38,478 bases of DNA from contig JAESPV010000034.1 in NCBI GenBank assembly GCA_016765495.1, positions 117,346 to 155,823 on the forward strand. The letters run 5' to 3'. Shown here in pieces: positions 26,024 to 34,244 of the stretch (positions are counted from its first letter, which is position 1; each line of letters begins with the position of its first letter). The position numbers and the translations under genes were made by a program. The notes below the pieces were generated by a model. That model was not told the DNA's origin, searched no databases, and saw only the letters and a program-made list of their open reading frames with translations. The DNA is from Desulfocapsa sp. (GTDB lineage Bacteria > Desulfobacterota > Desulfobulbia > Desulfobulbales > Desulfocapsaceae).

Positions 26024-26213
26024 TTCAGGTGTCTGTAAAACGACTGAAGAAGGGAACTTCGTGTAAATCGAAGACGGGCCCGCCGCTGTAACCGGGGACA
26101 AAACCTGCATCGTGCCACTGATATACAATTTTTTGTTTTTTGTTTTTTGTTTTTTGTGTATGTCGGGAAGGCGCAGGGATAGAATGATCCGGAAGTCAGA
26201 AAACCTGCCTGAA
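26024..26213 (+). ncRNA. Cobalamin riboswitch (AdoCbl/B12 aptamer)
   Basis: The conserved elements come in the right order: P1 strand TTCAGGTG, then GGGAACTTCGTG..AATCGAAG (P3 region), CCGCCGCTGTAACCGGGGAC, GCCACTG, GGGAAGGCGCAGGG, and the B12 box AGTCAGAAAACCTGCC (26194-26209) closing P1 with CCTGAA. It binds a cobalamin and normally turns off B12 transport or synthesis genes or B12-replaceable enzymes. One peripheral arm is closed by ATACA/TGTAT and filled by a (T6G)x4 repeat. A terminator follows at 26276, so control is probably by transcription termination. Confidence 0.93.
26129..26156 (+). repeat. (TTTTTTG)x4 simple sequence repeat inside the riboswitch
   Basis: Four exact heptamer units in tandem lie between the arms ATACA (26123-26127) and TGTAT (26157-26161). 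Such repeats can change length by slippage. Confidence 0.95.
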
Positions 26214-26275
26214 TAATAGAGGTGATGACCGTCGTGGAATATCGGTTGTCTACTGATCTTGTGGATATGTAGGGA

Positions 26276-26318
26276 AATCCCCAGGTCTGAGTATACTATC
26301 AGCCTGGGGATTTTTTTT
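26276..26318 (+). terminator. Expression-platform terminator of the cobalamin riboswitch
   Basis: AATCCCCAGG and CCTGGGGATT form a 10-bp stem extended by CTGA/TCAG, followed by TTTTTTTT. It lies 62 bases beyond the aptamer. Confidence 0.88.
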
Positions 26319-26361
26319 ATCCCGGGCGGTTCAACAGGGAATACCTGAGGAGAACGAGGCT

Positions 26362-26454
26362 ATGGTCGTACGTGAACGGAGTTTGACGAAAATGTGTCTT
26401 TGGCAAATACGAGACTGGGATTCATTTCAGTGTATAATGCGTAATTTACTGTAA
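26362..26454 (+). CDS. Possible 30-residue peptide downstream of the riboswitch
   Basis: An ATG preceded by AGGAG at good distance (9 bases) opens 30 codons beginning MVVRERSLTKMCLWQIRDW and ending in LL before TAA. It is the only reading frame between the riboswitch terminator and the next terminator. It resembles nothing I know and has no signal peptide. It may be a regulated small protein, a leader peptide, the remains of a lost gene, or chance. Confidence 0.3.
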   Translation: MVVRERSLTKMCLWQIRDWDSFQCIMRNLL

Positions 26455-26486
26455 CACAATTATGTGTCCCTAACTTGTGAGGTACA

Positions 26487-26530
26487 AAAAAGCCGTACAG
26501 GTAAATGGTTTACCTGTACGGCTTTTTGAA
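26487..26530. terminator. Bidirectional terminator after tRNA-Glu
   Basis: AAAAAGCCGTACAGGTAAA and its complement TTTACCTGTACGGCTTTTT form a near-perfect stem with runs of A and T on both sides. It ends the minus-strand tRNA and also any plus-strand riboswitch readthrough. Confidence 0.9.
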
Positions 26531-26535
26531 TTTTA

Positions 26536-26610
26536 TGGTGACCCCACGGGGAATCGAACCCCGGTTTCCGGCGTGAGAGGCCAGCGTCCTAACCGCTAGA
26601 CGATGGGGCC
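26536..26610 (-). tRNA. tRNA-Glu (anticodon CTC), CCA encoded
   Basis: The minus strand folds as a cloverleaf: acceptor GGCCCCA/TGGGGTC, an anticodon loop containing CTCTCAC with anticodon CTC, a T-loop GGTTCGATTCC, discriminator A, and an encoded CCA end. The length is 75 nt. Confidence 0.96.
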
Positions 26611-26625
26611 ATGATTGCGAGTGTT

Positions 26626-26654
26626 TTTTTACCTGACTGAAGTGACCTTGTCAA
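26626..26654 (-). promoter_or_regulatory. Sigma-70 promoter of tRNA-Glu
   Basis: On the minus strand TTGACA (26654-26649), a 17-base spacer and TAAAAA (26631-26626) lie 16 bases before the tRNA 5' end. Confidence 0.65.
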
Positions 26655-26705
26655 GGATTTGTTAAGATTTTTCAGGAATTGTTTGTTCTTGATGAGGGGT
26701 GGTTC

Positions 26706-27281
26706 TCATTTGCCAGACGCTATTTTTGAGCCAAATCTTTCGCAGTCAGCCAGTGTATTCGGAAGCTTTCTAAGTGCATCAGCAGAGTCCACATTTCTAA
26801 TCAGTAAAGGGAGGCCATACTTAAGATCTAACGAATCGCACAAGCTTTTTACCGTGAGTATTGATGCATCAAAAAGTTTGTCGCCTTTTGTTGCTCCACA
26901 GGAAAGAAGGTGACCTGTTCGTTGTTCGTTCGGGCGATGAATTTTCTTTAGAAGATATTTACGAGACCATTTTGCCTGACAGCGATCAATGTAGGATTTG
27001 ATTTGGGCGGTCATTGCGTAAAAATAAATCGGACTCACAAAGAATAAACGGTCTGCTGCATCGGTTTTTGTGTACAGTTGAATCATATCATCATCTATTA
27101 CACAATTGCCGGTGGATGAGCAACCGCCACATGCCAGGCAAGGACTAATGTTCAAGTCGCAAATATGGATAAATTCCACACTATTTCCAGGTTTCTGCAA
27201 ACAACCGTTTGCCACGGCTTTTGCCATTGCCACAGAGTTTCCATGTTTACGGGGACTGCCAAGGATAAAAAGATTATGCAT
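26706..27281 (-). CDS. Flavodoxin-fold NAD(P)H-dependent FMN reductase-like protein
   Basis: A 191-residue protein if it starts at ATG 27281, where MHNLFILGSPRKHGNSVAMA gives the usual FMN-phosphate loop (GSPRKHGNS) at the very N-terminus; the frame extends upstream to 27374, but that part overlaps malQ. ISPCLACGGCSSTGNCVIDDDM holds a Cys cluster common in iron-sulfur flavoproteins and related reductases of anaerobes, and SPIYFYAMTAQIKSYIDR is the typical second flavin-contact region. The start overlaps the malQ end by 8 bases, so the two are likely translated together. The substrate is unknown. Confidence 0.88.
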   Translation of the reverse strand: MHNLFILGSPRKHGNSVAMAKAVANGCLQKPGNSVEFIHICDLNISPCLACGGCSSTGNCVIDDDMIQLYTKTDAADRLFFVSPIYFYAMTAQIKSYIDRCQAKWSRKYLLKKIHRPNEQRTGHLLSCGATKGDKLFDASILTVKSLCDSLDLKYGLPLLIRNVDSADALRKLPNTLADCERFGSKIASGK

Positions 27282-28890
27282 TTGCTTGCCTCGTCTGTTT
27301 GGGGAAGCGTCCGAATAATTGACATTGTTGGCGCATCCAGCTTGAGGTGTCTTTGGTGAGGAATCGCGGCGCACACCGCCATGCCCAATTACCTTTGCTA
27401 CTGCCGGGACTGTTCATCTTGCAGTCATTGCCAAAGCCGAGGATGTCCTGGAGTGGGAAAATTGCGTATTGGCTGATTGATGAGAGAGCAAGGTAAATAA
27501 GATCTTTATGAATTTCTGAATCATTCCTTTGGCCGCGATTGCAGTATTGCTTGAGCTCCTGGCGTTTTTTTTCGTTTAGTTGATCACTCAGGAACCAGCC
27601 AACTGTGGTGTCGTTGTCATGGGTTCCGGTGTAGATCACACTGTTTGGGCTTGTAAAATTAAAAGGAAGAAAGGTGTTATGCGTGTTTCCATCAAATGCA
27701 AATTGAAGGATTTTCATTCCGGGAAATCCCAGTGCGTCTCTAAGAGCAATAACCTCAGGAGTGATCTCTCCCAGGTCTTCTGCTATAATTTGTAGTGGTC
27801 CAAGTGTTTTGTAGATTTCCTTAAACAATTGAATCCCGGGTCCTTTGACCCATTTTCCTTTGATTGCAGTTTTATGTTTGGCAGGGATTGACCAATACGC
27901 CTCAAAGCCTCGGAAATGGTCAACTCGTGCAATGTCAACTAACTGAAAGATTGCCTCAAAGCGTTTAGTCCACCATGAGTAGAGCCGTTTTTTTGTTTGT
28001 TTATCCCGGCAGTTCCATCGATAAAGAGGGTTTCCCCACCGTTGACCTGTTTTGGAGAAGTAGTCGGGTGGAACTCCTGCAACATTTGTTGGTGCGTGTG
28101 TTTTTGGATTGAGTGCAAATATTGATTGATTGGCCCAAACATCAACACTATCCCACCCAACATAAATAGGAATGTCACCAATAAGTTGGATATTGTAATC
28201 CTTTGCCTTTTTTCGAAGTTGCTGCCATTGGCGGGAAAAAATGTACTGTTCAAATGCGAAATAATGAATGCGATCCGAATTGCGTCGGATAATTTTGTTC
28301 AGTGCGGTTTTATCACGACAGGCAAGATCTTCAGGCCAGTCAAACCATCCCTTGTCGTGTTCAAGCTCCTTGATGGTCATAAAGAGGCAGTAATTTTGCA
28401 ACCAGTGATTCTTTTTTTTGAATGTCAAAAAAGCTGCATCCGTGGTATCGAATCGTTTAAATGCCGCTTCAAGACAGTTGTTTTTAAAGCTAGCCACTTT
28501 GTTAAACTCGGTTTGGTATTGAGAAAAACCAGAGTTTAAGATATCTGTTTCCCGTAGAAGACCATCTTCGACAAGCAACTCAAGGGAGATGAGAAGGGGA
28601 GATCCTGCAAAGGCGGATGTACTCATGTAGGGGGAGTTGTCAAACACAGGGTTCGTCGGTCCTGTTGGAAGGAATTGCCAAAGTGTCTGGCCGGCCTCTT
28701 GAAGAAAATTCATAAATGCATAGGCAGAATAGCCAATGTCGCCAATTCCATAGGGAGAAGGAAGAGATGAGATATGGGCAAGGATTCCGCTGGCTCGTAT
28801 GTTTTTCAATGGTGTCACGTTGTACTCATTGTTGGGGTGTGGATGAGGGATGTTTCTGGATACTTTATCATTTATACTGTTAATTGGCAA
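27274..28890 (-). CDS. malQ: 4-alpha-glucanotransferase (amylomaltase)
   Basis: A GH77 enzyme of up to 538 residues that moves alpha-1,4-glucan segments and acts in glycogen or maltodextrin metabolism. RASGILAHISSLPSPYGIGDIG opens the catalytic core. ARVDHFRGFEAYWSIP holds the nucleophile Asp, IIAEDLGEITPEV the acid/base Glu, and YTGTHDNDTTVGWF the third Asp. The upstream end is uncertain: the farthest start is a TTG at 28890 with no clear ribosome site, and the conserved region begins about 32 codons later, so a start closer to position 28800 is possible. Confidence 0.93.
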   Translation of the reverse strand: MPINSINDKVSRNIPHPHPNNEYNVTPLKNIRASGILAHISSLPSPYGIGDIGYSAYAFMNFLQEAGQTLWQFLPTGPTNPVFDNSPYMSTSAFAGSPLLISLELLVEDGLLRETDILNSGFSQYQTEFNKVASFKNNCLEAAFKRFDTTDAAFLTFKKKNHWLQNYCLFMTIKELEHDKGWFDWPEDLACRDKTALNKIIRRNSDRIHYFAFEQYIFSRQWQQLRKKAKDYNIQLIGDIPIYVGWDSVDVWANQSIFALNPKTHAPTNVAGVPPDYFSKTGQRWGNPLYRWNCRDKQTKKRLYSWWTKRFEAIFQLVDIARVDHFRGFEAYWSIPAKHKTAIKGKWVKGPGIQLFKEIYKTLGPLQIIAEDLGEITPEVIALRDALGFPGMKILQFAFDGNTHNTFLPFNFTSPNSVIYTGTHDNDTTVGWFLSDQLNEKKRQELKQYCNRGQRNDSEIHKDLIYLALSSISQYAIFPLQDILGFGNDCKMNSPGSSKGNWAWRCAPRFLTKDTSSWMRQQCQLFGRFPKQTRQANA

Positions 28891-29186
28891 TCATACTTGC
28901 AGTGCACCGGAAACGTGTGCGGGAATGGCTCTCCTCTCCAATTATCAGGTATTTTAAAAAATAATACTGCGAATATCAAGCATATGGCTACAGTTATTTT
29001 AATAGAGCTTGATGTTTAAGAAAAAGTACATATTTTCATAGAACCTCTAGGTAAGTTTAGTCTGACAAGGTACTTATACTGGCTTGATTATTGTAAACTG
29101 GTGTTGGTGGTATGAATAGGTGCGCTATTGCATTGCGTTTTACGAGCATGTGTTGTAAACTAGAGTGTTTGTGAGGATGGGTATTC

Positions 29187-29212
29187 GGCAGCATTTGCGC
29201 TGCCATTTTTTA
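29187..29212 (+). terminator. Free-standing intrinsic terminator in the sigma-factor leader
   Basis: GGCAGC and GCTGCC around ATTTGC, followed by ATTTTTTATTT. No plus-strand gene ends in the 436-base gap 28891-29326. It may end a small RNA or attenuate the leader of the sigma-factor gene. Upstream at 29080-29095 is a weak sigma-54-like TGGCTTGATTATTGTA. Confidence 0.7.
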
Positions 29213-29326
29213 TTTCAAGTATATACTAATTCTCTTGAATGATAAAAAAATGGCAGTATTCAGGAAGCTGGTTGTTTCTGGATACTCTTTTAATATTCTG
29301 TAGTTATGTAAAGGAGTAACCTCCCA

Positions 29327-30661
29327 TTGCAGGCCGAACTTAAAGAAAATCTGCTCAAGGCAGGTGAAAAAGAAGGGTGTATCAGTTTTACAGAACTGAA
29401 TCAACTGCTTCCGGATGACATAAAAGATCCCGCCGCCATAGAGAAAGTGTTTAATTTCCTGGGTGTTCACAATATTGAAATTGTGACCCAGGACGGAAAG
29501 GATGGTGAAAGACGGACTCTTTCTGGAGAAGTCTGGACACAAGATGATGCTGTTGGTGATGGTACCGATGTCGATGACGCCACATCTTCCAATCAGGAAG
29601 ACGAGGGGCATGACGGCGAGGAAACCACCACCACTTATCTGAGGGAAATGGGACGTTTTGATCTTCTTACTCCTGAGGAAGAAGCAAAATATTCCAGGAC
29701 AATCCGGCAAGGTTTTGATTCCATCATTGAGGCCATCCGAGTTGATAAATCCGGAAAGAAGGATCTTGAGGTGCTGTGTACTCGCATTGCTCTTTGGGAG
29801 AAAAGAGATCCTACCCTTAAACCCAAAAAACAGCAGCTTAATTTTATGCGCTATAGCGTTATCTCAGCTGCCAAAAAATATTCTGAATGCCGTGAACTGA
29901 TAGAATTGCAGACCAAGCTGGAGGCTTATTCCCGCTCGATAGAAGTCGCCAAAGATTCCATGATTCGTGCAAATCTTCGTCTGGTTGTATCCATCGCCAA
30001 GCGATATATGCATCAGGGCTTAACTCTAGCCGATTTGATCCAGGAAGGCAATCTTGGTCTTATGCGTGCGGTTTTCAGATTTGACTATACCAAGGGGAAT
30101 AAATTCTCCACATATGCTTCCTGGTGGATTCGTCAGGCTATTACCCGTGCCATCCTCGATAAAACCAGAACTATTCGCCTGCCTGTTCATTTCCTTGAGT
30201 TACGCAGTCAGTTTTTTAAAGCTTTTTACGCATTATACAAGGAACTTGGCAGGGAACCCACACCCCTTGAGATATCCAAGAATACTGACCTGCCCATGGA
30301 TAAGATCCTTGCAATCCTGGAGGCTTCAAGAGAACCAATTTCTCTTGAAACACCGGTTGGCGATGATGATTCCACATTAGGTGATTTTCTTGAGAATCAG
30401 GAGTCGCAGTCCCCCTATGAGGCTGTGCAGAATCGTGAGCTTTCAGGAAGAGTTGAAGAAATTCTCTCCACATTAAGTGAGAGGGAAGAAAAAATCATTC
30501 GCCTGCGTTTTGGTATTGGTGAGAAGGCAGAATATACACTTGAAGAGATTGGGAAACGGTTTAATGTTTCCCGTGAGCGTATTCGACAGATTGAGAAAAA
30601 AGCCTTAAACCGATTGCGACATTCCAGTAGACGAGACAAATTGAAATTCTTTTTAGATTAA
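29327..30661 (+). CDS. RpoD-family (primary-like) RNA polymerase sigma factor
   Basis: A 444-residue sigma-70 factor. A region 1.1-like segment (LKENLLKAGEKEGCISFTELNQLLP) opens the protein, then an acidic stretch and region 1.2 (YLREMGRFDLLTPEEEAKYSR). Region 2 is RANLRLVVSIAKRYMHQG..LIQEGNLGLMRAVFRFD..FSTYASWWIRQAITRAI, region 3 contains EPISLETPVGDDDSTLGDF, and region 4 ends in VSRERIRQIEKKALNRLRH. It is shorter than a typical proteobacterial RpoD (about 600) because the large non-conserved insert is missing, so it is either a compact RpoD or a second, group 2 sigma factor. The start is TTG, with AAGGAG 10 bases upstream. There is no dnaG or rpsU neighbour. Confidence 0.93.
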   Translation: MQAELKENLLKAGEKEGCISFTELNQLLPDDIKDPAAIEKVFNFLGVHNIEIVTQDGKDGERRTLSGEVWTQDDAVGDGTDVDDATSSNQEDEGHDGEETTTTYLREMGRFDLLTPEEEAKYSRTIRQGFDSIIEAIRVDKSGKKDLEVLCTRIALWEKRDPTLKPKKQQLNFMRYSVISAAKKYSECRELIELQTKLEAYSRSIEVAKDSMIRANLRLVVSIAKRYMHQGLTLADLIQEGNLGLMRAVFRFDYTKGNKFSTYASWWIRQAITRAILDKTRTIRLPVHFLELRSQFFKAFYALYKELGREPTPLEISKNTDLPMDKILAILEASREPISLETPVGDDDSTLGDFLENQESQSPYEAVQNRELSGRVEEILSTLSEREEKIIRLRFGIGEKAEYTLEEIGKRFNVSRERIRQIEKKALNRLRHSSRRDKLKFFLD

Positions 30662-30683
30662 TAATTATTCAATAGTGGGACTT

Positions 30684-30712
30684 AAGGCCGGGCTGCTCCC
30701 CGGCCTTTTTTT
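30684..30712 (+). terminator. Intrinsic terminator of the sigma-factor gene, abutting mqnE
   Basis: AAGGCCGGG and CCCGGCCTT around CTGCTC, followed by TTTTTTT. The T-run ends directly at the GTG (30713), 6 bases before the ATG (30719), of mqnE. Confidence 0.88.
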
Positions 30713-30718
30713 GTGAAC

Positions 30719-31816
30719 ATGAAAAACTTTATTGAAAAAGCTGGTTTCGGCGACATTCTCGAGAAAGTAGAGGCTGGTGAACGTTTATCCTGTGATGATG
30801 GAATACGATTGTATAATTCCAACGATATCCTGTCTCTTGGATACCTGGCAAATCGTGTTCGAAATCGAATAAATGGCGATAATGCTTATTTTATTTATAA
30901 TCAGCATATCAACTACTCAAATATTTGTACGAATCTTTGCAAGTTCTGTGCCTTTGGTAAAGATAAGGAGCATGAACAGGCCTACGAGATGGATCTTGAA
31001 ACTGTGCAACAGAAAGTTCGAGATCGGCTTGATGAACCCATCACTGAAATTCATATGGTTGGTGGCATTCATCCTGATCTTCCATTTTCGTATTATACAG
31101 ATCTGTTGAAGGGAATTAAGGAGGTTCGTCCCGATGTCCATATTCAGGCCTTCACCTGTGTTGAAATTGCTCATCTGGCCAGCCTTGCCGAAAAACCAAT
31201 TGGCGAAACACTGGATATTTTAAAAGATGCAGGGCTTGGTTCAATCCCTGGCGGTGGTGCTGAAGTGTTTTCTCCGCGGATTCGTGAAATTACCTGTGAA
31301 AAGAAATTACCGGGAAGGGATTGGCTTGAAGTTGCAAAAGTTGCCCATAGGCACGGTTTGCATACAAATGCAACCATGCTTTATGGTCATATTGAAACCA
31401 TGGCAGAGCGCGTAGAACACTTGGATGCACTACGTGTGACTCAGGATGAGACCAACGGTTTTCTTGCCTTTATTCCACTTGCCTTTCATCCCAAAAATAC
31501 TGAAATGTCTGATATTGCGAGAACCACCGGTATTGATGATCTGAAAAATATTGCAGTTGCCCGGCTTATGCTGGATAACTTTCCTCATATCAAAGCTTAC
31601 TGGGTGATGATTGGGCCTAAGGTTGCTCAGATTGCACTTTCTTTTGGTGCCGATGATATGGATGGAACCGTGAAAGAAGAGGTTATTACACATATGGCTG
31701 GTGCCGAGACCGAGCAAGCTATTGGTTCAAAGACTTTAGTAAAGTTGATCCATGAGGCAGGTCGTATTGCAATCGAACGTGACACTCTGTATAAAACTAT
31801 TCAAATTCACGAGTAA
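30719..31816 (+). CDS. mqnE: Aminofutalosine synthase (radical SAM)
   Basis: The radical-SAM enzyme that joins SAM with the enolpyruvyl benzoate product of MqnA to give aminofutalosine in futalosine-type menaquinone synthesis. The cluster motif is NICTNLCKFCAF (CxxxCxxC) near residue 75. HMVGGIHPDLPFSYY and GLGSIPGGGAEVFSPRIRE are typical of this subfamily, and the C-terminal region has IKAYWVMIGPKVAQIAL. The start is GTG 30713 or ATG 30719; both lie right after a terminator T-run and lack a ribosome site. This is the first gene of the mqn cluster. Confidence 0.93.
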   Translation: MKNFIEKAGFGDILEKVEAGERLSCDDGIRLYNSNDILSLGYLANRVRNRINGDNAYFIYNQHINYSNICTNLCKFCAFGKDKEHEQAYEMDLETVQQKVRDRLDEPITEIHMVGGIHPDLPFSYYTDLLKGIKEVRPDVHIQAFTCVEIAHLASLAEKPIGETLDILKDAGLGSIPGGGAEVFSPRIREITCEKKLPGRDWLEVAKVAHRHGLHTNATMLYGHIETMAERVEHLDALRVTQDETNGFLAFIPLAFHPKNTEMSDIARTTGIDDLKNIAVARLMLDNFPHIKAYWVMIGPKVAQIALSFGADDMDGTVKEEVITHMAGAETEQAIGSKTLVKLIHEAGRIAIERDTLYKTIQIHE

Positions 31817-31902
31817 CTGCTTACAACATCAGAATTTTTTGAAATGATTATGCTTACCCAGTGAGTGTTTGCATTCACGAATAAGAGATACGGGTTATAT
31901 CT

Positions 31903-32979
31903 ATGCAGGAAAATAAATTTACGACACTAAGTGACAAGGTTTTATCTGGAGGCAGGCTCAGTGACGATGATTTTTTAGTTCTTCATGATGACGGAGACAT
32001 TCACCAGCTTGCTTTTCTGGCCAATGCAATCAAAGAAAAAAAGCATCCTGAGAAAATTGTCACCTACGTTATAGACAGAAATATAAATTATACTGATATT
32101 TGCGTATCTGCCTGTAAGATATGTGCTTTTTTTAAGGCACCAGAAGATAAGGAGGGATATCTCTTAACTAAAGATGAATTAGCCCGGAAAATTCAGGAGA
32201 CTCAGGACTTAGGTGGTACGCAGATTCTGCTGCAGGGCGGCCTGCATCCAGATCTTCCTCTGGAATATTATGAGGATATGCTCCGCTTTATGAAGGCAAC
32301 AGGGATTCATATTCATGGTTTTTCCCCTCCGGAAATACACCACTTTGCTGAAATATCAACGTTACCCATTGTTGAAGTTATCAAACGCCTGATAGCTGCA
32401 GGCTTAGACTCTATACCTGGAGGTGGTGCAGAAATACTCTCTGATCGGGTACGTGAATCAACAGCCCCCAGAAAGTGTAATGCAGATCAATGGATTGAGG
32501 TGATGGAAGAGGCCCATAAACTTGGCCTTCGAACATCTGCAACCATGATGTTTGGTCATGTTGAAACTGTTAAGGAACGTCTTGAACACCTTCGGCGTCT
32601 TCGTGAACTTCAGGATCGAACACAAGGTTTTACTGCATTTATTCCCTGGCCATTTCAGCCAGACCATACAGCACTTATTGAACAGGTTGATATCGAAAAA
32701 ACAACAGGATTTGGATATTTGCGCATGCTTGCGTTATCACGAATTTATCTTGATAATTTTGAGAATGTTCAGGCTTCCTGGGTCACTCAGGGGCCAAAGA
32801 TTGCCCAACTCTCTCTCTATTTTGGTGCCAATGATTTTGGTTCGACTATGATTGAAGAGAATGTTGTTGCTGCGGCTGGCATTCATTTCAGACTCTCAGA
32901 AGAAGAAATCAGACGCCTGGTTGTTGATGCAGGGTTTGAGCCCCGGCAGCGTTTAATGGATTATAGTCTGGTTTCCTGA
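31903..32979 (+). CDS. mqnC: Cyclic dehypoxanthine futalosine synthase (radical SAM)
   Basis: A second radical-SAM enzyme of the futalosine pathway, cyclising dehypoxanthinyl futalosine. It has 358 residues with the cluster motif DICVSACKICAFF near residue 70, ILLQGGLHPDLPLEYYEDML, GLDSIPGGGAEILSDRVRE and the C-terminal VQASWVTQGPKIAQLSLYFGANDFGSTMIEENVV, which is characteristic of MqnC. It is a paralogue of the upstream gene. The 86-base gap between them shows only a weak ribosome site. Confidence 0.94.
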   Translation: MQENKFTTLSDKVLSGGRLSDDDFLVLHDDGDIHQLAFLANAIKEKKHPEKIVTYVIDRNINYTDICVSACKICAFFKAPEDKEGYLLTKDELARKIQETQDLGGTQILLQGGLHPDLPLEYYEDMLRFMKATGIHIHGFSPPEIHHFAEISTLPIVEVIKRLIAAGLDSIPGGGAEILSDRVRESTAPRKCNADQWIEVMEEAHKLGLRTSATMMFGHVETVKERLEHLRRLRELQDRTQGFTAFIPWPFQPDHTALIEQVDIEKTTGFGYLRMLALSRIYLDNFENVQASWVTQGPKIAQLSLYFGANDFGSTMIEENVVAAAGIHFRLSEEEIRRLVVDAGFEPRQRLMDYSLVS

Positions 32980-33001
32980 CTTTTTCTGAATTGTTCTAAA
33001 C

Positions 33002-34234
33002 GTGTCTCTTTCCTCCAAACCTCCCTTTCGTATTTACAGGGCTCCCTGGGTTGTTCCTGTAACTTCTCAGGTTTTATTTGATGGTGCCATTGTAGTAGAT
33101 AATGAGACCATTGTCGCAGTTGGAGCGTATTCTGATATTTCCAGACTACATCCCGATCTTTCCGTAACTGTTTGTTCAGGTGGTTTACTCCCCGCTCTTG
33201 TGAATTGTCATATCCATCTCGAACTTTCCGTATATGGAGTGATATACCCGCCAACACAAACCAGCAATATGTGTGATTGGATAAAAGTCCTTTTACAGGC
33301 TCGTGAACAGGCTAACTTTTCCCTGGATGAAATAAGAGCTGCAGCAAAAAAAATGGCTCAGACGCAGTACGATTCAGGTATTGGTTTGATGCTTGATACA
33401 GGGAATATTGATATTGGGACATTTGATTCCTGTCCCTCGGAAATATATTCTCTATATGAAATGCTTGGCCCTTCGAAAGCTGCAACACAAAAAGCCATTG
33501 AAACTATTGAACACTTCTCCGCAGAACAGTCTGTTACAGCACATGCTCCCTATTCCACATCTCCAAACCTTCTTAAAGTTATAAAAAAAAGATGCCGGAA
33601 CCAGGAGCAACTGTTTTCAATACATCTTGCTGAAAACCTTGATGAAGGTCTTTTATTGAGTAAAGGTGAAGGCTGTTTTGCCCGGTTTTTACAAGATCGA
33701 ACAGGCTCTGACTCTCCTTTTCCAATTCCTGGAATTGACAGCAGTACTGTGGTGGAGTATTTACAGCGATTAGGAATTCTTGATTCGAAAACCATTTGTG
33801 TCCATTGTATTCATTTGAACGATGAAGAAATAAAGATTATTGCAGATGCTGAAGCTCATGTTTGCCTTTGCCCTGGAAGTAATAAATTCCTCTCCGTTGG
33901 AACAGTTCGATTACAAGCTTTGCTTGATCATGGAATCCTTCCTGCGCTAGGCACTGATTCAATTGCTTCAAATCCAAGTGTTGATTTGTGGCAGGAGATG
34001 GCACTGTTAAGAAAAGAGCACCCCGCCGTATCTCCGGGAAGTATTCTTTCCATGGCAACAATTGGTGGAGCCAGAGCCATGGGGCGTGCTAACGATTATG
34101 GTAGCCTTGAAGCAGGCAAAACGGCCAGGTTTCTCAACATTCAAGACCAAGAATATGAGGATGTTGAAAGTTCTGAACAGCTCCTTGAACGCCTAACGAT
34201 AAGTGGTAAACCGGAATCAGTAAAGTGGTTGTAA
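33002..34234 (+). CDS. Amidohydrolase, probable aminofutalosine deaminase
   Basis: A 410-residue member of the metal-dependent amidohydrolase superfamily (cytosine/adenosine deaminase-like branch). Metal ligands: LVNCHIHLELS near residue 65 (HxH), SIHLAENLDEG near residue 205, VHCIHLNDEEI near residue 275, and ALGTDSIASNPS with the catalytic Asp near residue 322. Adenosine-type deaminases in futalosine clusters convert aminofutalosine to futalosine, and the position between mqnC and mqnA supports that role. The start is GTG at 33002 with no clear ribosome site. Other purine-like substrates remain possible. Confidence 0.8.
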   Translation: MSLSSKPPFRIYRAPWVVPVTSQVLFDGAIVVDNETIVAVGAYSDISRLHPDLSVTVCSGGLLPALVNCHIHLELSVYGVIYPPTQTSNMCDWIKVLLQAREQANFSLDEIRAAAKKMAQTQYDSGIGLMLDTGNIDIGTFDSCPSEIYSLYEMLGPSKAATQKAIETIEHFSAEQSVTAHAPYSTSPNLLKVIKKRCRNQEQLFSIHLAENLDEGLLLSKGEGCFARFLQDRTGSDSPFPIPGIDSSTVVEYLQRLGILDSKTICVHCIHLNDEEIKIIADAEAHVCLCPGSNKFLSVGTVRLQALLDHGILPALGTDSIASNPSVDLWQEMALLRKEHPAVSPGSILSMATIGGARAMGRANDYGSLEAGKTARFLNIQDQEYEDVESSEQLLERLTISGKPESVKWL

Positions 34235-34244
34235 GGAAGTGAAA

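Noticed and set aside
26410..26438. Perfect TATAAT at 26433-26438 as a promoter
   Set aside because: No -35 element at correct spacing and nothing downstream on the plus strand before the terminator.
26659..26913. 84-codon plus-strand frame opposite the flavodoxin-like gene
   Set aside because: Shadow of the minus-strand gene, which has clear flavodoxin motifs.
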